Positions 43,514 through 52,791 of a DNA stretch of 64,000 bases are shown in pieces (positions within the stretch are counted from its first letter, which is position 1; each line of letters begins with the position of its first letter). Origin of the DNA: Burkholderiales bacterium (lineage in GTDB: Bacteria > Pseudomonadota > Gammaproteobacteria > Burkholderiales > Burkholderiaceae_C); assembly GCA_016702555.1 (NCBI GenBank), contig JADJDV010000007.1:682001-746000 (forward strand), written 5' to 3'. Made by a program: the position numbers and the translations under genes. The notes beneath the pieces are model-generated. The model did no database searches, was not told the origin of the DNA, and saw only the letters and a list, made by a program, of their open reading frames with translations.

Positions 43514-44755
43514 CCGCTGGATTCCCAGTCCTTCGACGTCGATCTCGGGCGCCCGGCCCGCGACCTGATCGGCCAGCACACGCGCCGAGCCGCAGGCCAG
43601 CGCCCAGCCACTGGAGCCGTGGCCCAGGTTGAGCCACAGCCCGGGCAGGCCGCTGGGGCCGATGATGGGCGGCCCGTCGGGCAGCATCGGGCGCGCGCCT
43701 TTCCACACCTGCACGCCGTTGGACAGGCGGGCGGCGGCCGGGAACCAGTCGTGCAGCACCTGGTACAAGGTGTTGACGGCGTCCTGGTTGACCACGTCGG
43801 GTCGCCCGCCGATTTCGGCCGAGCCGGCCACGCGCACGCGCTGGCCCATGCGGGTGATGGCGACCTTGTAGCGCTCGTCCATCACGCCGCTGCGCGGCGC
43901 GTGCACGGCCTCGGCGATGGCGGCGCTGATCGAATAGCCGTACACCGGGCGCAGCGGCAGGCGGATGCCCAAAGGCCGCAGCAGCTCGACCGATTGCACG
44001 CCAGCGCACAGCACCAGGGCGTCGAAGCGTTGCGGCGCCGCGTGGCCGGGCAGTTGCAGTGTGGCCGGTTGTGTCGCATCGAGGCGCGCGACCGCGCTGT
44101 TGAAGCAGAAACGCGCGCCCAACTGCTCGGCCGCGTCGCGCAGGATGATGGCGAACTGGCGGCAGTTGCCGACCTGATCCTGCGGCAGGTGGATGGCGCC
44201 AGCCAGCGGCGTGTGCGGTGCCAGCGCCGGCTCGATCTGGCGCGCCTCGTCGGCGCTGATTTCGTGGAAGGGTACGCCGAGTTCGCGCAGCAGCCGCAAC
44301 CCGGGTTGCGCCAGGCGGTGGTCCTTCGGCTCGCGCAGCAGCACCATGTAGCCGTCGCTGTGCTCGAAATCGTAGGCCATGCGCGCCGCCACCTGCTGCA
44401 GGCGCTGGCGGCTGTAGAAGGCCAGGCGTTGCAGGCGCGTGCGGTTGGCGGCGTAGCTGGCCGGGCTGCAGGCACGCAGCCAGCGGCGCATCCAGGCCAG
44501 GTCGGCGGCGGCCAGCGGGCGCGTGACGCGCACCGGCGCATGCCGCGCCGTCAGGTGGCGCAACACCTTGCCCGGCATGCCGGGCGCGGCCCAGGGCGTG
44601 ACGTAGCCGGGCGCCACCACCCCAGCGTTGGCGAAGCTGGCCCCCTCGGCCACGGTGGCGTGGCGCTCGAACACCGTCACCTGGTGGCCGTCGGCGGCCA
44701 GCTCGTAGGCGGTGGCCACGCCGATGATGCCGGCGCCGAGGATGGCGATGTTCAT
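43496..44755 (-). CDS. dadA: D-amino acid dehydrogenase
   Basis: 419 residues. N-terminal FAD-binding GAGIIGVATAYELAADGH, ASFANAGVVAPGYVTPWAAPG typical of DadA, and the C-terminal FAD segment LWLNLGHGSSGWALACGS. The membrane-associated flavoenzyme oxidises D-amino acids (mainly D-alanine) to keto acids and passes electrons to the respiratory chain. The last six codons (LSVRR-stop) are written by a heptamer repeat, so the C terminus differs from the family's usual end. Confidence 0.9.
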   Translation of the reverse strand: MNIAILGAGIIGVATAYELAADGHQVTVFERHATVAEGASFANAGVVAPGYVTPWAAPGMPGKVLRHLTARHAPVRVTRPLAAADLAWMRRWLRACSPASYAANRTRLQRLAFYSRQRLQQVAARMAYDFEHSDGYMVLLREPKDHRLAQPGLRLLRELGVPFHEISADEARQIEPALAPHTPLAGAIHLPQDQVGNCRQFAIILRDAAEQLGARFCFNSAVARLDATQPATLQLPGHAAPQRFDALVLCAGVQSVELLRPLGIRLPLRPVYGYSISAAIAEAVHAPRSGVMDERYKVAITRMGQRVRVAGSAEIGGRPDVVNQDAVNTLYQVLHDWFPAAARLSNGVQVWKGARPMLPDGPPIIGPSGLPGLWLNLGHGSSGWALACGSARVLADQVAGRAPEIDVEGLGIQRLSVRR

Positions 44756-44860
44756 GGAATTGGAATGGAAGGGGAGCGCGGCGGATTCTACGGGCGCGTC
44801 CTTCGGCGCAGGCGCGGTCGTCGACGTGCCCGGGGGCTCACATCGCTATCCATGGCGCAC

Positions 44861-44869
44861 TGCTATAAT
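44861..44869 (+). promoter_or_regulatory. rpsB promoter, extended -10
   Basis: TGCTATAAT, an extended -10 with a perfect TATAAT; no good -35 at the right distance. The start at about 44876 would give a leader of roughly 158 bases before rpsB, long enough to hold a structured S2-binding region. Confidence 0.6.
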
Positions 44870-45033
44870 TCCATGGTTTTGCGTCACGGACCCGCTTTGG
44901 TGAGAGTCTGGCCAGGCGCGAGACAAATCGCAAACCAGCCCCGACGAGGTGTCGCCGCCCGCCCTGTTTCACAGGCGCCCGGATGGCGATGAGGGGGCTG
45001 GATTTCAGACCCAACCTTGAGAAGGTATATCCC

Positions 45034-45789
45034 ATGTCCGTGACCATGCGTCAAATGCTGGAAGCCGGTGTCCACTTTGGCCACCAGACGCGCTTCTGGA
45101 ACCCCAAGATGGCCCCCTTCATCTTCGGCCATCGCAACAAGATCCACATCATCAACCTGGAGAAATCGCTGCCGATGCTCCAGGAGGCGCAGAAGTTCGC
45201 CAAGCAACTGGCGGCCAACCGCGGCACCATCCTGTTCGTCGGCACCAAGCGCCAGGCGCGCGACATCGTGGCCGAGGAAGCGCGCCGCTGCGGCATGCCC
45301 TACGTCGAGCAGCGCTGGCTCGGCGGCATGCTGACCAACTTCAAGACCGTGAAGATCTCGCTCAAGCGCCTGAAGGACATGCGCGCCCAGCAAGAGGCGG
45401 GCCTGGAGAGCATGAGCAAGAAAGAGCAGCTGATGTTCAACCGCGAGCTCGACAAGCTGCTGAAGGACATTGGCGGCATCGAGGACATGGGTGCGCTGCC
45501 CGACGCCATCTTCATGATCGACGTCGGCTACCACAAGATCGCCGTCGCCGAAGCCAAGAAGCTGGGCATTCCGCTGATCGGCGTGGTGGATTCCAACCAC
45601 AACCCGGACGGCATCGACTACGTGATTCCCGGCAACGACGACTCGGCCAAGGCGGTGACGCTGTACGCCCGCAGCATTGCCGACGCCGTGCTGGAAGGCA
45701 AGGCCAACGCCGTCGACGACATCGTCAAGGCGGTGCAGGCTGAGAGCGGCGACGAGTTCGTCGAGGTCGAGGACGAAAGCGCCGCCTGA
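45034..45789 (+). CDS. rpsB: 30S ribosomal protein S2
   Basis: 251 residues starting MSVTMRQMLEAGVHFGHQTR, the S2 signature; also WLGGMLTNFKT and DSNHNPDGIDYVIPGNDD. S2 joins the small subunit late, near S1. ATG 45034 has GAAGGT upstream. Followed by a terminator-like hairpin and tsf, the universal order. Confidence 0.97.
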   Translation: MSVTMRQMLEAGVHFGHQTRFWNPKMAPFIFGHRNKIHIINLEKSLPMLQEAQKFAKQLAANRGTILFVGTKRQARDIVAEEARRCGMPYVEQRWLGGMLTNFKTVKISLKRLKDMRAQQEAGLESMSKKEQLMFNRELDKLLKDIGGIEDMGALPDAIFMIDVGYHKIAVAEAKKLGIPLIGVVDSNHNPDGIDYVIPGNDDSAKAVTLYARSIADAVLEGKANAVDDIVKAVQAESGDEFVEVEDESAA

Positions 45790-45820
45790 ACGCGCCGCCG
45801 GCCGTGCGTGGCCGCGAGCA

Positions 45821-45846
45821 AAGGGGCGTCATAGCCCCTTTTTTTT
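45821..45846 (+). terminator. terminator or attenuator between rpsB and tsf
   Basis: AAGGGGC, loop GTCATA, GCCCC and a run of eight T. A strong hairpin here would lower tsf relative to rpsB unless read through, as known for rpsB-tsf in other bacteria. Confidence 0.8.
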
Positions 45847-45914
45847 AATGTCCCGTTTTTGTCGACCGGGCCCGCTAAGGGCTCGGTGCATGAATAACCG
45901 AATGGAGTAAACAC

Positions 45915-46802
45915 ATGGCAGCAATCACCGCAAGCATGGTCGCCGAACTGCGCGCCAAGACCGACGCCCCGATGATGGAGTGCAAGAAGGCGCTGACCGA
46001 GGCCGACGGCGACATGGCCAAGGCCGAGGAGATCCTGCGCGTCAAGCTGGGCACCAAGGCCGGCAAGGCGGCCAGCCGCGTCGCCGCCGAGGGCGTGGTG
46101 GCCGCGCACATCGCTGGCGACACCGGCGCCATGATCGAGGTCAACTGCGAGACCGACTTCGTCACCAAGAACGAGATGTTCCTGACCATGGCCAAGGCCG
46201 CGGCGCAGTTGGTGGCCGAGCAGAATCCGGCCGACGTGGCCGCGCTGGGCGCGCTGGCCTACAGCCAGGACGGCTACGGCCCGACGCTGGAGGACGTGCG
46301 CGTCGGCCTGGTCGGCAAGATCGGCGAGAACATGAGCTTCCGGCGCTTCGTGCGCAAGTCGGGCGCGCCGCTGGCCAGCTACGTGCACGGCACCCGCATC
46401 GGCGTGCTGGTGGAATACCAGGGCGACGAGATGGCGGCCAAGGACGTGGCGATGCATGTGGCCGCCATGAAGCCGGTGGCACTGGCCAGCAGCGACGTGC
46501 CGGCCGAGTTGATTGAAAAAGAGCGCTCGGTGGCCGCTGCCAAGGCGCAGGAGTCGGGCAAGCCGGCCGACATCGCCGCCACGATGGTCGAGGGCTCGGT
46601 GCAGAAGTACCTGAAGGAAGTCTCGCTGTTCAACCAGCCCTTCGTGAAGAACGACAAGCAGTCGGTCGAGCAGATGCTGAAAGAGAAAGCCACCACGGTC
46701 AAAGGCTTCACCCTGTACGTGGTCGGCGAAGGCATCGAGAAGAAGGCCGACGACTTCGCCGCCGAGGTGGCGGCGCAGGTGGCGGCCGCGCAGAAGGGGT
46801 GA
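45915..46802 (+). CDS. tsf: translation elongation factor Ts
   Basis: 295 residues, the usual length. Starts MAAITASMVAELRAKTDAPMMECKKAL; the TD..MM.CK core contacts EF-Tu, followed by the ETDFVTKN motif of the core domain. Exchanges GDP for GTP on EF-Tu. AATGGAG lies before ATG 45915. Confidence 0.97.
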   Translation: MAAITASMVAELRAKTDAPMMECKKALTEADGDMAKAEEILRVKLGTKAGKAASRVAAEGVVAAHIAGDTGAMIEVNCETDFVTKNEMFLTMAKAAAQLVAEQNPADVAALGALAYSQDGYGPTLEDVRVGLVGKIGENMSFRRFVRKSGAPLASYVHGTRIGVLVEYQGDEMAAKDVAMHVAAMKPVALASSDVPAELIEKERSVAAAKAQESGKPADIAATMVEGSVQKYLKEVSLFNQPFVKNDKQSVEQMLKEKATTVKGFTLYVVGEGIEKKADDFAAEVAAQVAAAQKG

Positions 46803-46803
46803 C

Positions 46804-46925
46804 ATCCCCCTGAGCGGCTGACGCCGCTTCCCCCTTCTCTCTGACGGGAAGGGGGACAACGCCAGTGCCCGGCGCAGGTCCGGGCACGGCGTTCGCTGAA
46901 AGGGCCTGTTTCGCAGCCTTTCGAC
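46804..46925. repeat. dispersed intergenic repeat, copy B
   Basis: Same blocks as copy A: CCCCCTGAGCGGC, TTCCCCCTTCTC...GGGGGACAACGC, GGCGCAGGTCCGG and a CGCAGCC end. Sits between tsf and pyrH. Confidence 0.75.
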
Positions 46926-46975
46926 GTACATCACCCTGTAGACTTCAGCCCGCCGCCACACCCGGAGCCCTGCCG

Positions 46976-47698
46976 ATGACCAAAGCCAAACCCGCCCACC
47001 AGCGCATCCTGCTCAAGCTCTCCGGTGAGGCCCTGATGGGCGACGACGCCTTCGGCATCAACCGGGCGACGATCGAGCGCATCGTGGGCGAGATCGCCGA
47101 GGTGACGCGCATGGGCGTCGAGGTGGCGGTGGTGATCGGCGGCGGCAACATCTTTCGCGGCGTGGCCGGCGGCTCCGAAGGCATGGACCGCGCCACCGCC
47201 GACTACATGGGCATGCTGGCCACGGTGATGAACGCGCTGGCGCTGGCCGATGCCATGAACCACCAGGGGTTGACGGCGCGCGTGATGAGCGCCATCGGCA
47301 TCGAGCAGGTGGTCGAGCCCTACGTCCGCCCGAAGGCGCTGCAATACCTGGAAGAAGGCAAGGTGGTGGTGTTCGCCGCCGGCACCGGCAACCCCTTCTT
47401 CACCACCGACACCGCGGCCGCGCTGCGCGGGGCCGAAATCGGCGCCGAGCTGGTGCTGAAAGCCACCAAGGTCGACGGCGTGTACACCGCCGACCCGAAC
47501 AAGGACGCCAAGGCCACGCGCTACTCACACCTGAGCTTCGACGAGGCCATGACCAAGAACCTGGGCATCATGGACGCCACCGCGTTCGCGCTGTGCCGTG
47601 ACCAGAAGCTGCCGATCCGGGTGTTCTCGATCTTCAAGCCGGGCGCGCTGAAGGCCGTGGTCAGCGGCGCCGACGAGGGCACTTTGGTGCACGTCTGA
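46976..47698 (+). CDS. pyrH: UMP kinase
   Basis: 240 residues. Amino-acid kinase fold with RILLKLSGEALMGD, VIGGGNIFRG and GTGNPFFTTDTAA. Makes UDP from UMP as a hexamer, regulated by GTP and UTP in the family. ATG 46976 is preferred over upstream frames that come from the repeat. Confidence 0.96.
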   Translation: MTKAKPAHQRILLKLSGEALMGDDAFGINRATIERIVGEIAEVTRMGVEVAVVIGGGNIFRGVAGGSEGMDRATADYMGMLATVMNALALADAMNHQGLTARVMSAIGIEQVVEPYVRPKALQYLEEGKVVVFAAGTGNPFFTTDTAAALRGAEIGAELVLKATKVDGVYTADPNKDAKATRYSHLSFDEAMTKNLGIMDATAFALCRDQKLPIRVFSIFKPGALKAVVSGADEGTLVHV

Positions 47699-47714
47699 TT
47701 AGAGGAGTTCCGAC

Positions 47715-48275
47715 ATGACCATCGCCGACATCAAGACCCACGCGGAAGGCAGGATGGACCAGTCCATCACGGCCTTCAAGCACAACCTGACCAAGATCCG
47801 CACCGGCCGCGCCAACCCGGCGCTGCTGGACACCATCCACGTCGAGTACTACGGCAACCACGTGCCGCTGTCGCAGGTGGCCAACGTGTCGCTGCTGGAC
47901 GCACGCACCATCAGCGTGCAGCCCTGGGAAAAGGGCATGGGCGCGAAGATCGAAAAGGCCATCCGCGAGAGCGACTTAGGGCTTAACCCGGCCAACATGG
48001 GTGACCTGATCCGTGTGCCCATGCCCCCCATGAGTGAAGAGCGCCGCCGGGACATGACCAAGCTCGTGCGCACCGAGGGCGAGAACGCCAAGATCGCCAT
48101 CCGCAACCTGCGCCGCGACGCCAACGACGCCATCAAGAAGCTGGTGAAGGACAAGGAAGCCAGCGAGGACGAGCAGAAGCGCTCCGAGGCCGAGATCCAG
48201 AAGGTGACCGACAAGCATGTCGCCGAGATCGACGCGCTGGTGGTGTCGAAGGAAAAGGACATCATGGAGGTTTGA
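47715..48275 (+). CDS. frr: ribosome recycling factor
   Basis: 186 residues. Starts MTIADIKTHAEGRMDQSI; contains FKHNLTKIRTGRANPALLD and the conserved RRRDMTKLVR segment. With EF-G it splits the post-termination ribosome. 16 bp after pyrH, with AGAGGAG as ribosome site. Confidence 0.97.
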   Translation: MTIADIKTHAEGRMDQSITAFKHNLTKIRTGRANPALLDTIHVEYYGNHVPLSQVANVSLLDARTISVQPWEKGMGAKIEKAIRESDLGLNPANMGDLIRVPMPPMSEERRRDMTKLVRTEGENAKIAIRNLRRDANDAIKKLVKDKEASEDEQKRSEAEIQKVTDKHVAEIDALVVSKEKDIMEV

Positions 48276-48400
48276 CCCCCCCTGAGTCGCCTGCGGCGCC
48301 TTCCCCCAGGGGGACAACGCTGGTGGCCGGCGCAGGTCCGACCACGGCGTTCTGGCATGGCCTGCTCCGCGGCCATTTGGCGGGCTTGCTTCGCAGCCCG
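48276..48400. repeat. dispersed intergenic repeat, copy C
   Basis: Third member of the family: CCCCCTGAGTCGCC, TTCCCCCAGGGGGACAACGC, GGCGCAGGTCCG and GCCTGCTCCGCGGCC, directly after the frr stop. The following 40 bp (about 48405-48440) are a C/G-rich imperfect hairpin (CCTCCCCC/GGGGGAGG). Confidence 0.78.
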
Positions 48401-48530
48401 TCTGTCTCCCTCCCCCGCTGGGGGAGGGTTGGGGTGGGGGCCAGCGGCGCGGGATGATTTCGTCTTTGCTTCTAAAAGAATAGCTGACTGCGCTGGATAC
48501 ACAACGATTCCTGAGCTTTACCCGCCCCAT

Positions 48531-49253
48531 ATGGCCAAGGCCGCTCCCTCCATACCTCACCACATCGCCATCGTGATGGACGGCAATGGCCGCTGGGCCA
48601 AGCGCCGGCTGATGCCGCGCATCGCTGGCCACCGCCAGGGCGTGGAATCGCTGCGGCGTTGCATTCGCGCCTGCGTCGAGCGCGGCGTGGCGGTGCTGAC
48701 GGTGTTCGCCTTCTCGTCGGAGAACTGGAACCGGCCGGAGGACGAGGTCAGCGGCCTGATGGAGTTGCTGGGCAAGGCGCTCGCGCGCGAGGTGCCGGAA
48801 CTGCAAAAAGGCGGCATCCGCCTGCACTTCGTCGGCGATCGCCAGGGCTTGTCCGAGGGCATGCGGCAAGGCCTCGCGCAGGCTGAAGCCCAGACCGCCG
48901 ACAATCGCCGCATGGTGCTGAACGTGTGCTTCAACTACGGCGGCCGTTGGGACATCGCGCAGGCGGCGGCGCGCGTGGCCGCGCGCGGCGAGCCGATCAC
49001 CGAGGCCGCGCTGGACCGCGCCATGGCGCTGGCCCATGTGCCCGATCCCGACCTGCTGATCCGCACCGGCGGCGAGCAGCGCATCAGCAACTTTCTGCTG
49101 TGGCAGTGCGCCTACAGCGAGCTGTACTTCAGCCATCGGCTATGGCCGGACTTCGACGCCGCCGCGCTGGATGAGGCCATCGCCGCCTTTGACGCGCGCG
49201 AGCGGCGCTTCGGCCAGACGTCCGAACAGCTGGCGCGCCAGGCGGCGGGCTGA
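48531..49253 (+). CDS. uppS: undecaprenyl diphosphate synthase
   Basis: 240 residues. MDGNGRWAKRR near residue 19 is the cis-prenyltransferase signature, with the downstream RTGGEQRISNFLLWQ and WPDF. Makes C55 undecaprenyl diphosphate, the lipid carrier for peptidoglycan and O-antigen. ATG 48531 follows a 255-bp gap occupied by repeat copy C. Confidence 0.95.
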   Translation: MAKAAPSIPHHIAIVMDGNGRWAKRRLMPRIAGHRQGVESLRRCIRACVERGVAVLTVFAFSSENWNRPEDEVSGLMELLGKALAREVPELQKGGIRLHFVGDRQGLSEGMRQGLAQAEAQTADNRRMVLNVCFNYGGRWDIAQAAARVAARGEPITEAALDRAMALAHVPDPDLLIRTGGEQRISNFLLWQCAYSELYFSHRLWPDFDAAALDEAIAAFDARERRFGQTSEQLARQAAG

Positions 49254-49258
49254 GTCTC

Positions 49259-50122
49259 ATGCTGCTGCAACGTGTGATCACCGCGCTGGTGCTGCTGGCG
49301 ATCCTGCTGCCGGCGCTGCTCGCGGCCTCGCCCGCGCCCTTCATCGCCCTGACGCTGCTGTTCATTGCCGCCGCGGCCTGGGAATGGGCGCGCCTGAACG
49401 GCATCGATGGTGCCGGCGCCGTTGCCACCGGCCTGCTGTGCGCGGCGGTGTGCGCGCTGCTGTGGTGGTCGGGTGTGGTCGGGCGCCCTCTGCCCGGCGT
49501 CTGGCTGGCGGCGGCCCTGCTGTGGGTGCTGGGCGGCGCCTGGCTGCTGCGCGGCGGGGTCGCGCGCTGGCCGCTGTTGCCGCGCGCGCTGCGCTGGCTG
49601 CTTGGCCTGGGCGCGCTGTGCGTGGCCTGGCTGGCGATCGCGCAGGCGCGCCGCATCGGTGTCAACTTTCTGCTCTCGGCCCTGGTGCTGGTGTGGGCGG
49701 CCGACATCTTTGCCTACTTCGCCGGCCGCGCGTTCGGCGGCAAGCTGACCGGCGGGCGAAAGCTGGCGCCGGCCATCAGCCCGGGCAAGAGCTGGGAAGG
49801 CGTGTGGGGTGGCATGCTGGGCGTGCTGGCGGTGGCCGCCGTGTGGATTGGCGTCGATCGCGCCTACGCCACCGACAGCGCCAGCCTGTACACGCAGTTG
49901 CGTGCCGGCGGCGTGCCGCTGCTGGTGCTGGGCCTGGTGTTCCTGGCGGCGATGAGCGTGGTGGGCGACCTGATCGAGTCGCTGGTCAAGCGCAGCGCCG
50001 GCATGAAGGATTCCAGCCAGTTGCTGCCCGGCCATGGCGGCGTGCTCGACCGCATCGACGCACTGCTGCCAACGCTGCCGCTGGCGCTGATGCTGGTGTC
50101 CCTGCTGCAGGGGGCGGCATGA
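49259..50122 (+). CDS. cdsA: phosphatidate cytidylyltransferase
   Basis: 287 residues with several membrane helices and the CDP-diacylglycerol synthase signature near the C terminus (VVGDLIESLVKRSAGMKDSS). Makes CDP-diacylglycerol for phospholipid synthesis. Starts 5 bp after uppS; its stop overlaps the dxr start (ATGA). Confidence 0.94.
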   Translation: MLLQRVITALVLLAILLPALLAASPAPFIALTLLFIAAAAWEWARLNGIDGAGAVATGLLCAAVCALLWWSGVVGRPLPGVWLAAALLWVLGGAWLLRGGVARWPLLPRALRWLLGLGALCVAWLAIAQARRIGVNFLLSALVLVWAADIFAYFAGRAFGGKLTGGRKLAPAISPGKSWEGVWGGMLGVLAVAAVWIGVDRAYATDSASLYTQLRAGGVPLLVLGLVFLAAMSVVGDLIESLVKRSAGMKDSSQLLPGHGGVLDRIDALLPTLPLALMLVSLLQGAA

Positions 50123-51315
50123 CGCGTCGGCAGCGTCTGGCGGTGCTGGGCTCGACCGGCTCGATCGGCGTCAGTACGCTGGATGTGGTGGCGCGCCACC
50201 CGGATCGCTTTGAGGTTGTCGCGCTGACGGCGGCCACGCAAGTCGACGCGATGCTGGCGCAGTGCGTGCAATTCGAGCCGCGCGTGGTGGTGATGGCGAG
50301 CGCGCCGCACGCGGCCGAGCTGGCGGGCAAGCTCAAGGCGCGCGGCCTGTCGACGCAGGTGGCGCAGGGCGCCGCGGCGCTGGCGGACATCGCCGCCGAT
50401 GCGGCGGTGGACACCGTCATGGCCGCCATCGTCGGCGCCGCCGGCCTGGCGCCTTGCCTGGCCGCTGCGCGCGCCGGCAAGCGCCTGCTGCTGGCCAACA
50501 AGGAGGCGCTGGTGGTGGGCGGTGCCGTGTTCATGCGGGCGGTGCGCGAGGGCGGCGCGACACTGCTGCCGATCGACAGCGAGCACTCGGCCATCTTCCA
50601 GTCGCTGCCCGAGGACCCCGCCACCTGGGGCCAACGCATCGACAAGATCATCCTCACCGCCTCGGGCGGCCCGTTTCGCACTCACGCGCCCGACGCCTTG
50701 CGCGAGGTCACGCCCGAGCAGGCCTGCGCGCATCCCAACTGGGTGATGGGCCGCAAGATCTCGGTCGATTCGGCGACCATGATGAACAAGGCGCTGGAGG
50801 TGATCGAGGCCTGCTACCTGTTCGGCGTCTCGCCCGATCAGCTCGAGGTGGTGATCCACCCGCAGAGCGTGATCCATTCGATGGTGCAGTACAAGGACAG
50901 CTCGGTGGTCGCCCAGCTCGGCACGCCCGACATGCGTGTGCCGATCGCCTACGGCCTGGCCTGGCCCGAGCGCATTGCCTCGGGCGCGGGCGCGCTGGAC
51001 TTCCGCGCCCTGCAGGACCTGAGCTTCGAGGCCATCGACGCCAACGGCCATGGCGAGCGCTTCCCCGGCCTGGCGCTGGCGTGGGAATCGCTGCGCGCCG
51101 CACCCGGCAGCTGCGCCGTGCTGAACGCCGCCAACGAGGTGGCGGTGGCGGCCTTCCTGGAGCGGCAGATCCGCTTCGACCAGATCCACGCCGTCAACCG
51201 CGCCGCGCTGGACACCGTGGCGCCGAACGCGCCCGATGGGCTGGAGGCCTTGCTGGATCTGGACGCGCGCGCGCGCGCAGCGGCCCAGGAGGTGGTGCGC
51301 CGGTGGACGGTGTAA
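50119..51315 (+). CDS. dxr: 1-deoxy-D-xylulose 5-phosphate reductoisomerase
   Basis: 398 residues. NADPH site GSTGSIGVSTLDVV, ANKEALVVGG, PIDSEHSAIFQ and the metal-binding AHPNWVMGRKISVDSATMMN. Second step of the MEP isoprenoid route that supplies UppS. ATG 50119 overlaps the cdsA stop by 4 bp, so translation is coupled. Confidence 0.96.
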   Translation: MTRRQRLAVLGSTGSIGVSTLDVVARHPDRFEVVALTAATQVDAMLAQCVQFEPRVVVMASAPHAAELAGKLKARGLSTQVAQGAAALADIAADAAVDTVMAAIVGAAGLAPCLAAARAGKRLLLANKEALVVGGAVFMRAVREGGATLLPIDSEHSAIFQSLPEDPATWGQRIDKIILTASGGPFRTHAPDALREVTPEQACAHPNWVMGRKISVDSATMMNKALEVIEACYLFGVSPDQLEVVIHPQSVIHSMVQYKDSSVVAQLGTPDMRVPIAYGLAWPERIASGAGALDFRALQDLSFEAIDANGHGERFPGLALAWESLRAAPGSCAVLNAANEVAVAAFLERQIRFDQIHAVNRAALDTVAPNAPDGLEALLDLDARARAAAQEVVRRWTV

Positions 51316-51364
51316 ATCCCGTTGCCGTTGAACTTCCGCCTCCCGAGCGGGGGACAATACGCCC

Positions 51365-52741
51365 ATGCTGATGACCCTGATCGCCTTCGTCGTCGCGCTC
51401 GGCCTGCTGATCGCCGTGCACGAGTGGGGCCACTACCGCATGGCGGTGGCGCGCGGCGTCAAGGTGTTGCGCTTCTCGGTCGGCTTCGGCGGCGCCCTGC
51501 TGCGCTGGAAGCCCAGGCAACAGCGCCCCGGCCAGGACACCGAGTTCGTCATCGGCGCCTTCCCCTTCGGCGGCTACGTCAAGATGCTGGACGAGCGCGA
51601 GGCGCCGGTGGCGGGGGAGGAGCGGCACCTGGCCTTCAACACCCAGTCGCTCGCCACGCGCACGCTGATCGTCGTCGCCGGGCCGCTGGCCAACCTGCTG
51701 CTGGCGGTGCTGCTGTACGCCACCGTGAACTGGATCGGGGTGGAGGAGCCGCGCGCCATCCTGTCGCCGCCGGCGGCCGGTTCGCTGGCCGAGCGCGCCG
51801 GCCTGCAGGGCGGCGAGATCGTGCGGCGGGCGGCGCTGGACGGCGACGAGTTGGCGCCCGTGGCCTCGTTCGAAAGCCTGCGCTGGCTGCTGACGCGCGG
51901 CGCGCTGGACGGCACCGATCTGCTGCTCGAGGTGGCGCGCAGCGACGACGGCCGCGCGCGCGAACTGCGCCTGCCGCTGTCGGAGTTGGGCTCGCGCGAG
52001 CCCGATGCGCGCCTGTTCCGCGCCATCGGCATCGTCGCCCCCTTGAGTCGGCCGGTGCTGGGCGAACTGGTCGCCGGCGCCGCCGCCGAACGCGCCGGCC
52101 TGCGCGAGGGCGATCTGGTGCGGCGCGTCGGTGACACGCCGGTGCGCGATGGCCAGCAGTTGCGCGAGCTGATCCGCGCCTCCGGCGCGCACGGCCAGCC
52201 GCTGGCCAGCGCCTGGCAGATCGAGCGCGCGGGCCGCGCGCTGACGCTGCAGGTCACGCCCGATTTGCAGCAGGACAAGGGCCAGCCGATCGGCCGCATC
52301 GGCGCCTATGTCGGCAGCCTGCCGGAGACGGTGCTGGTGCGCCAGGGGCCGCTGGACGGCCTGGGGTCGGGCGCGCTGCGGGTGTGGGAGGTGTCGGCGC
52401 TGTCGGTCCAGCTGCTCGGCCGCATGCTGCTGGGCGAGGTCTCGGTCAAGAGCCTGAGCGGGCCGATCGCCATCGCCGACTACGCCGGCAAGTCGGCGGC
52501 GCTGGGACTGACCTATTACCTGGGCTTTCTGGCCTTCATCAGCGTCAGCCTGGGGGTGCTGAATCTGCTGCCGATCCCGGTCCTGGATGGCGGGCACCTG
52601 ATGTATTATCTTTGGGAGGCGGTGACGGGCAAGCCCGTCACTGGCGTTTGGCTGGAACGGCTGCAGTACGTCGGCATGTCGCTGCTGCTGACCGTGATGG
52701 CCATCGCGGTGATCAACGACATCACCACCCGGCTGGGCTGA
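51365..52741 (+). CDS. rseP: site-2 zinc protease RseP
   Basis: 458 residues. HEWGH (His19, His23) on the first membrane helix, two PDZ domains in the periplasm (about 130-320), and the second metal motif NLLPIPVLDGGHL near the C terminus. RseP cuts anti-sigma factors in the membrane and removes leftover signal peptides. Upstream of bamA as in most proteobacteria. Confidence 0.94.
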   Translation: MLMTLIAFVVALGLLIAVHEWGHYRMAVARGVKVLRFSVGFGGALLRWKPRQQRPGQDTEFVIGAFPFGGYVKMLDEREAPVAGEERHLAFNTQSLATRTLIVVAGPLANLLLAVLLYATVNWIGVEEPRAILSPPAAGSLAERAGLQGGEIVRRAALDGDELAPVASFESLRWLLTRGALDGTDLLLEVARSDDGRARELRLPLSELGSREPDARLFRAIGIVAPLSRPVLGELVAGAAAERAGLREGDLVRRVGDTPVRDGQQLRELIRASGAHGQPLASAWQIERAGRALTLQVTPDLQQDKGQPIGRIGAYVGSLPETVLVRQGPLDGLGSGALRVWEVSALSVQLLGRMLLGEVSVKSLSGPIAIADYAGKSAALGLTYYLGFLAFISVSLGVLNLLPIPVLDGGHLMYYLWEAVTGKPVTGVWLERLQYVGMSLLLTVMAIAVINDITTRLG

Positions 52742-52791
52742 TCTCCATCGACTCTTCCTGACGGCTTTCGCGCCGGGTTTCCAGAGCATTC

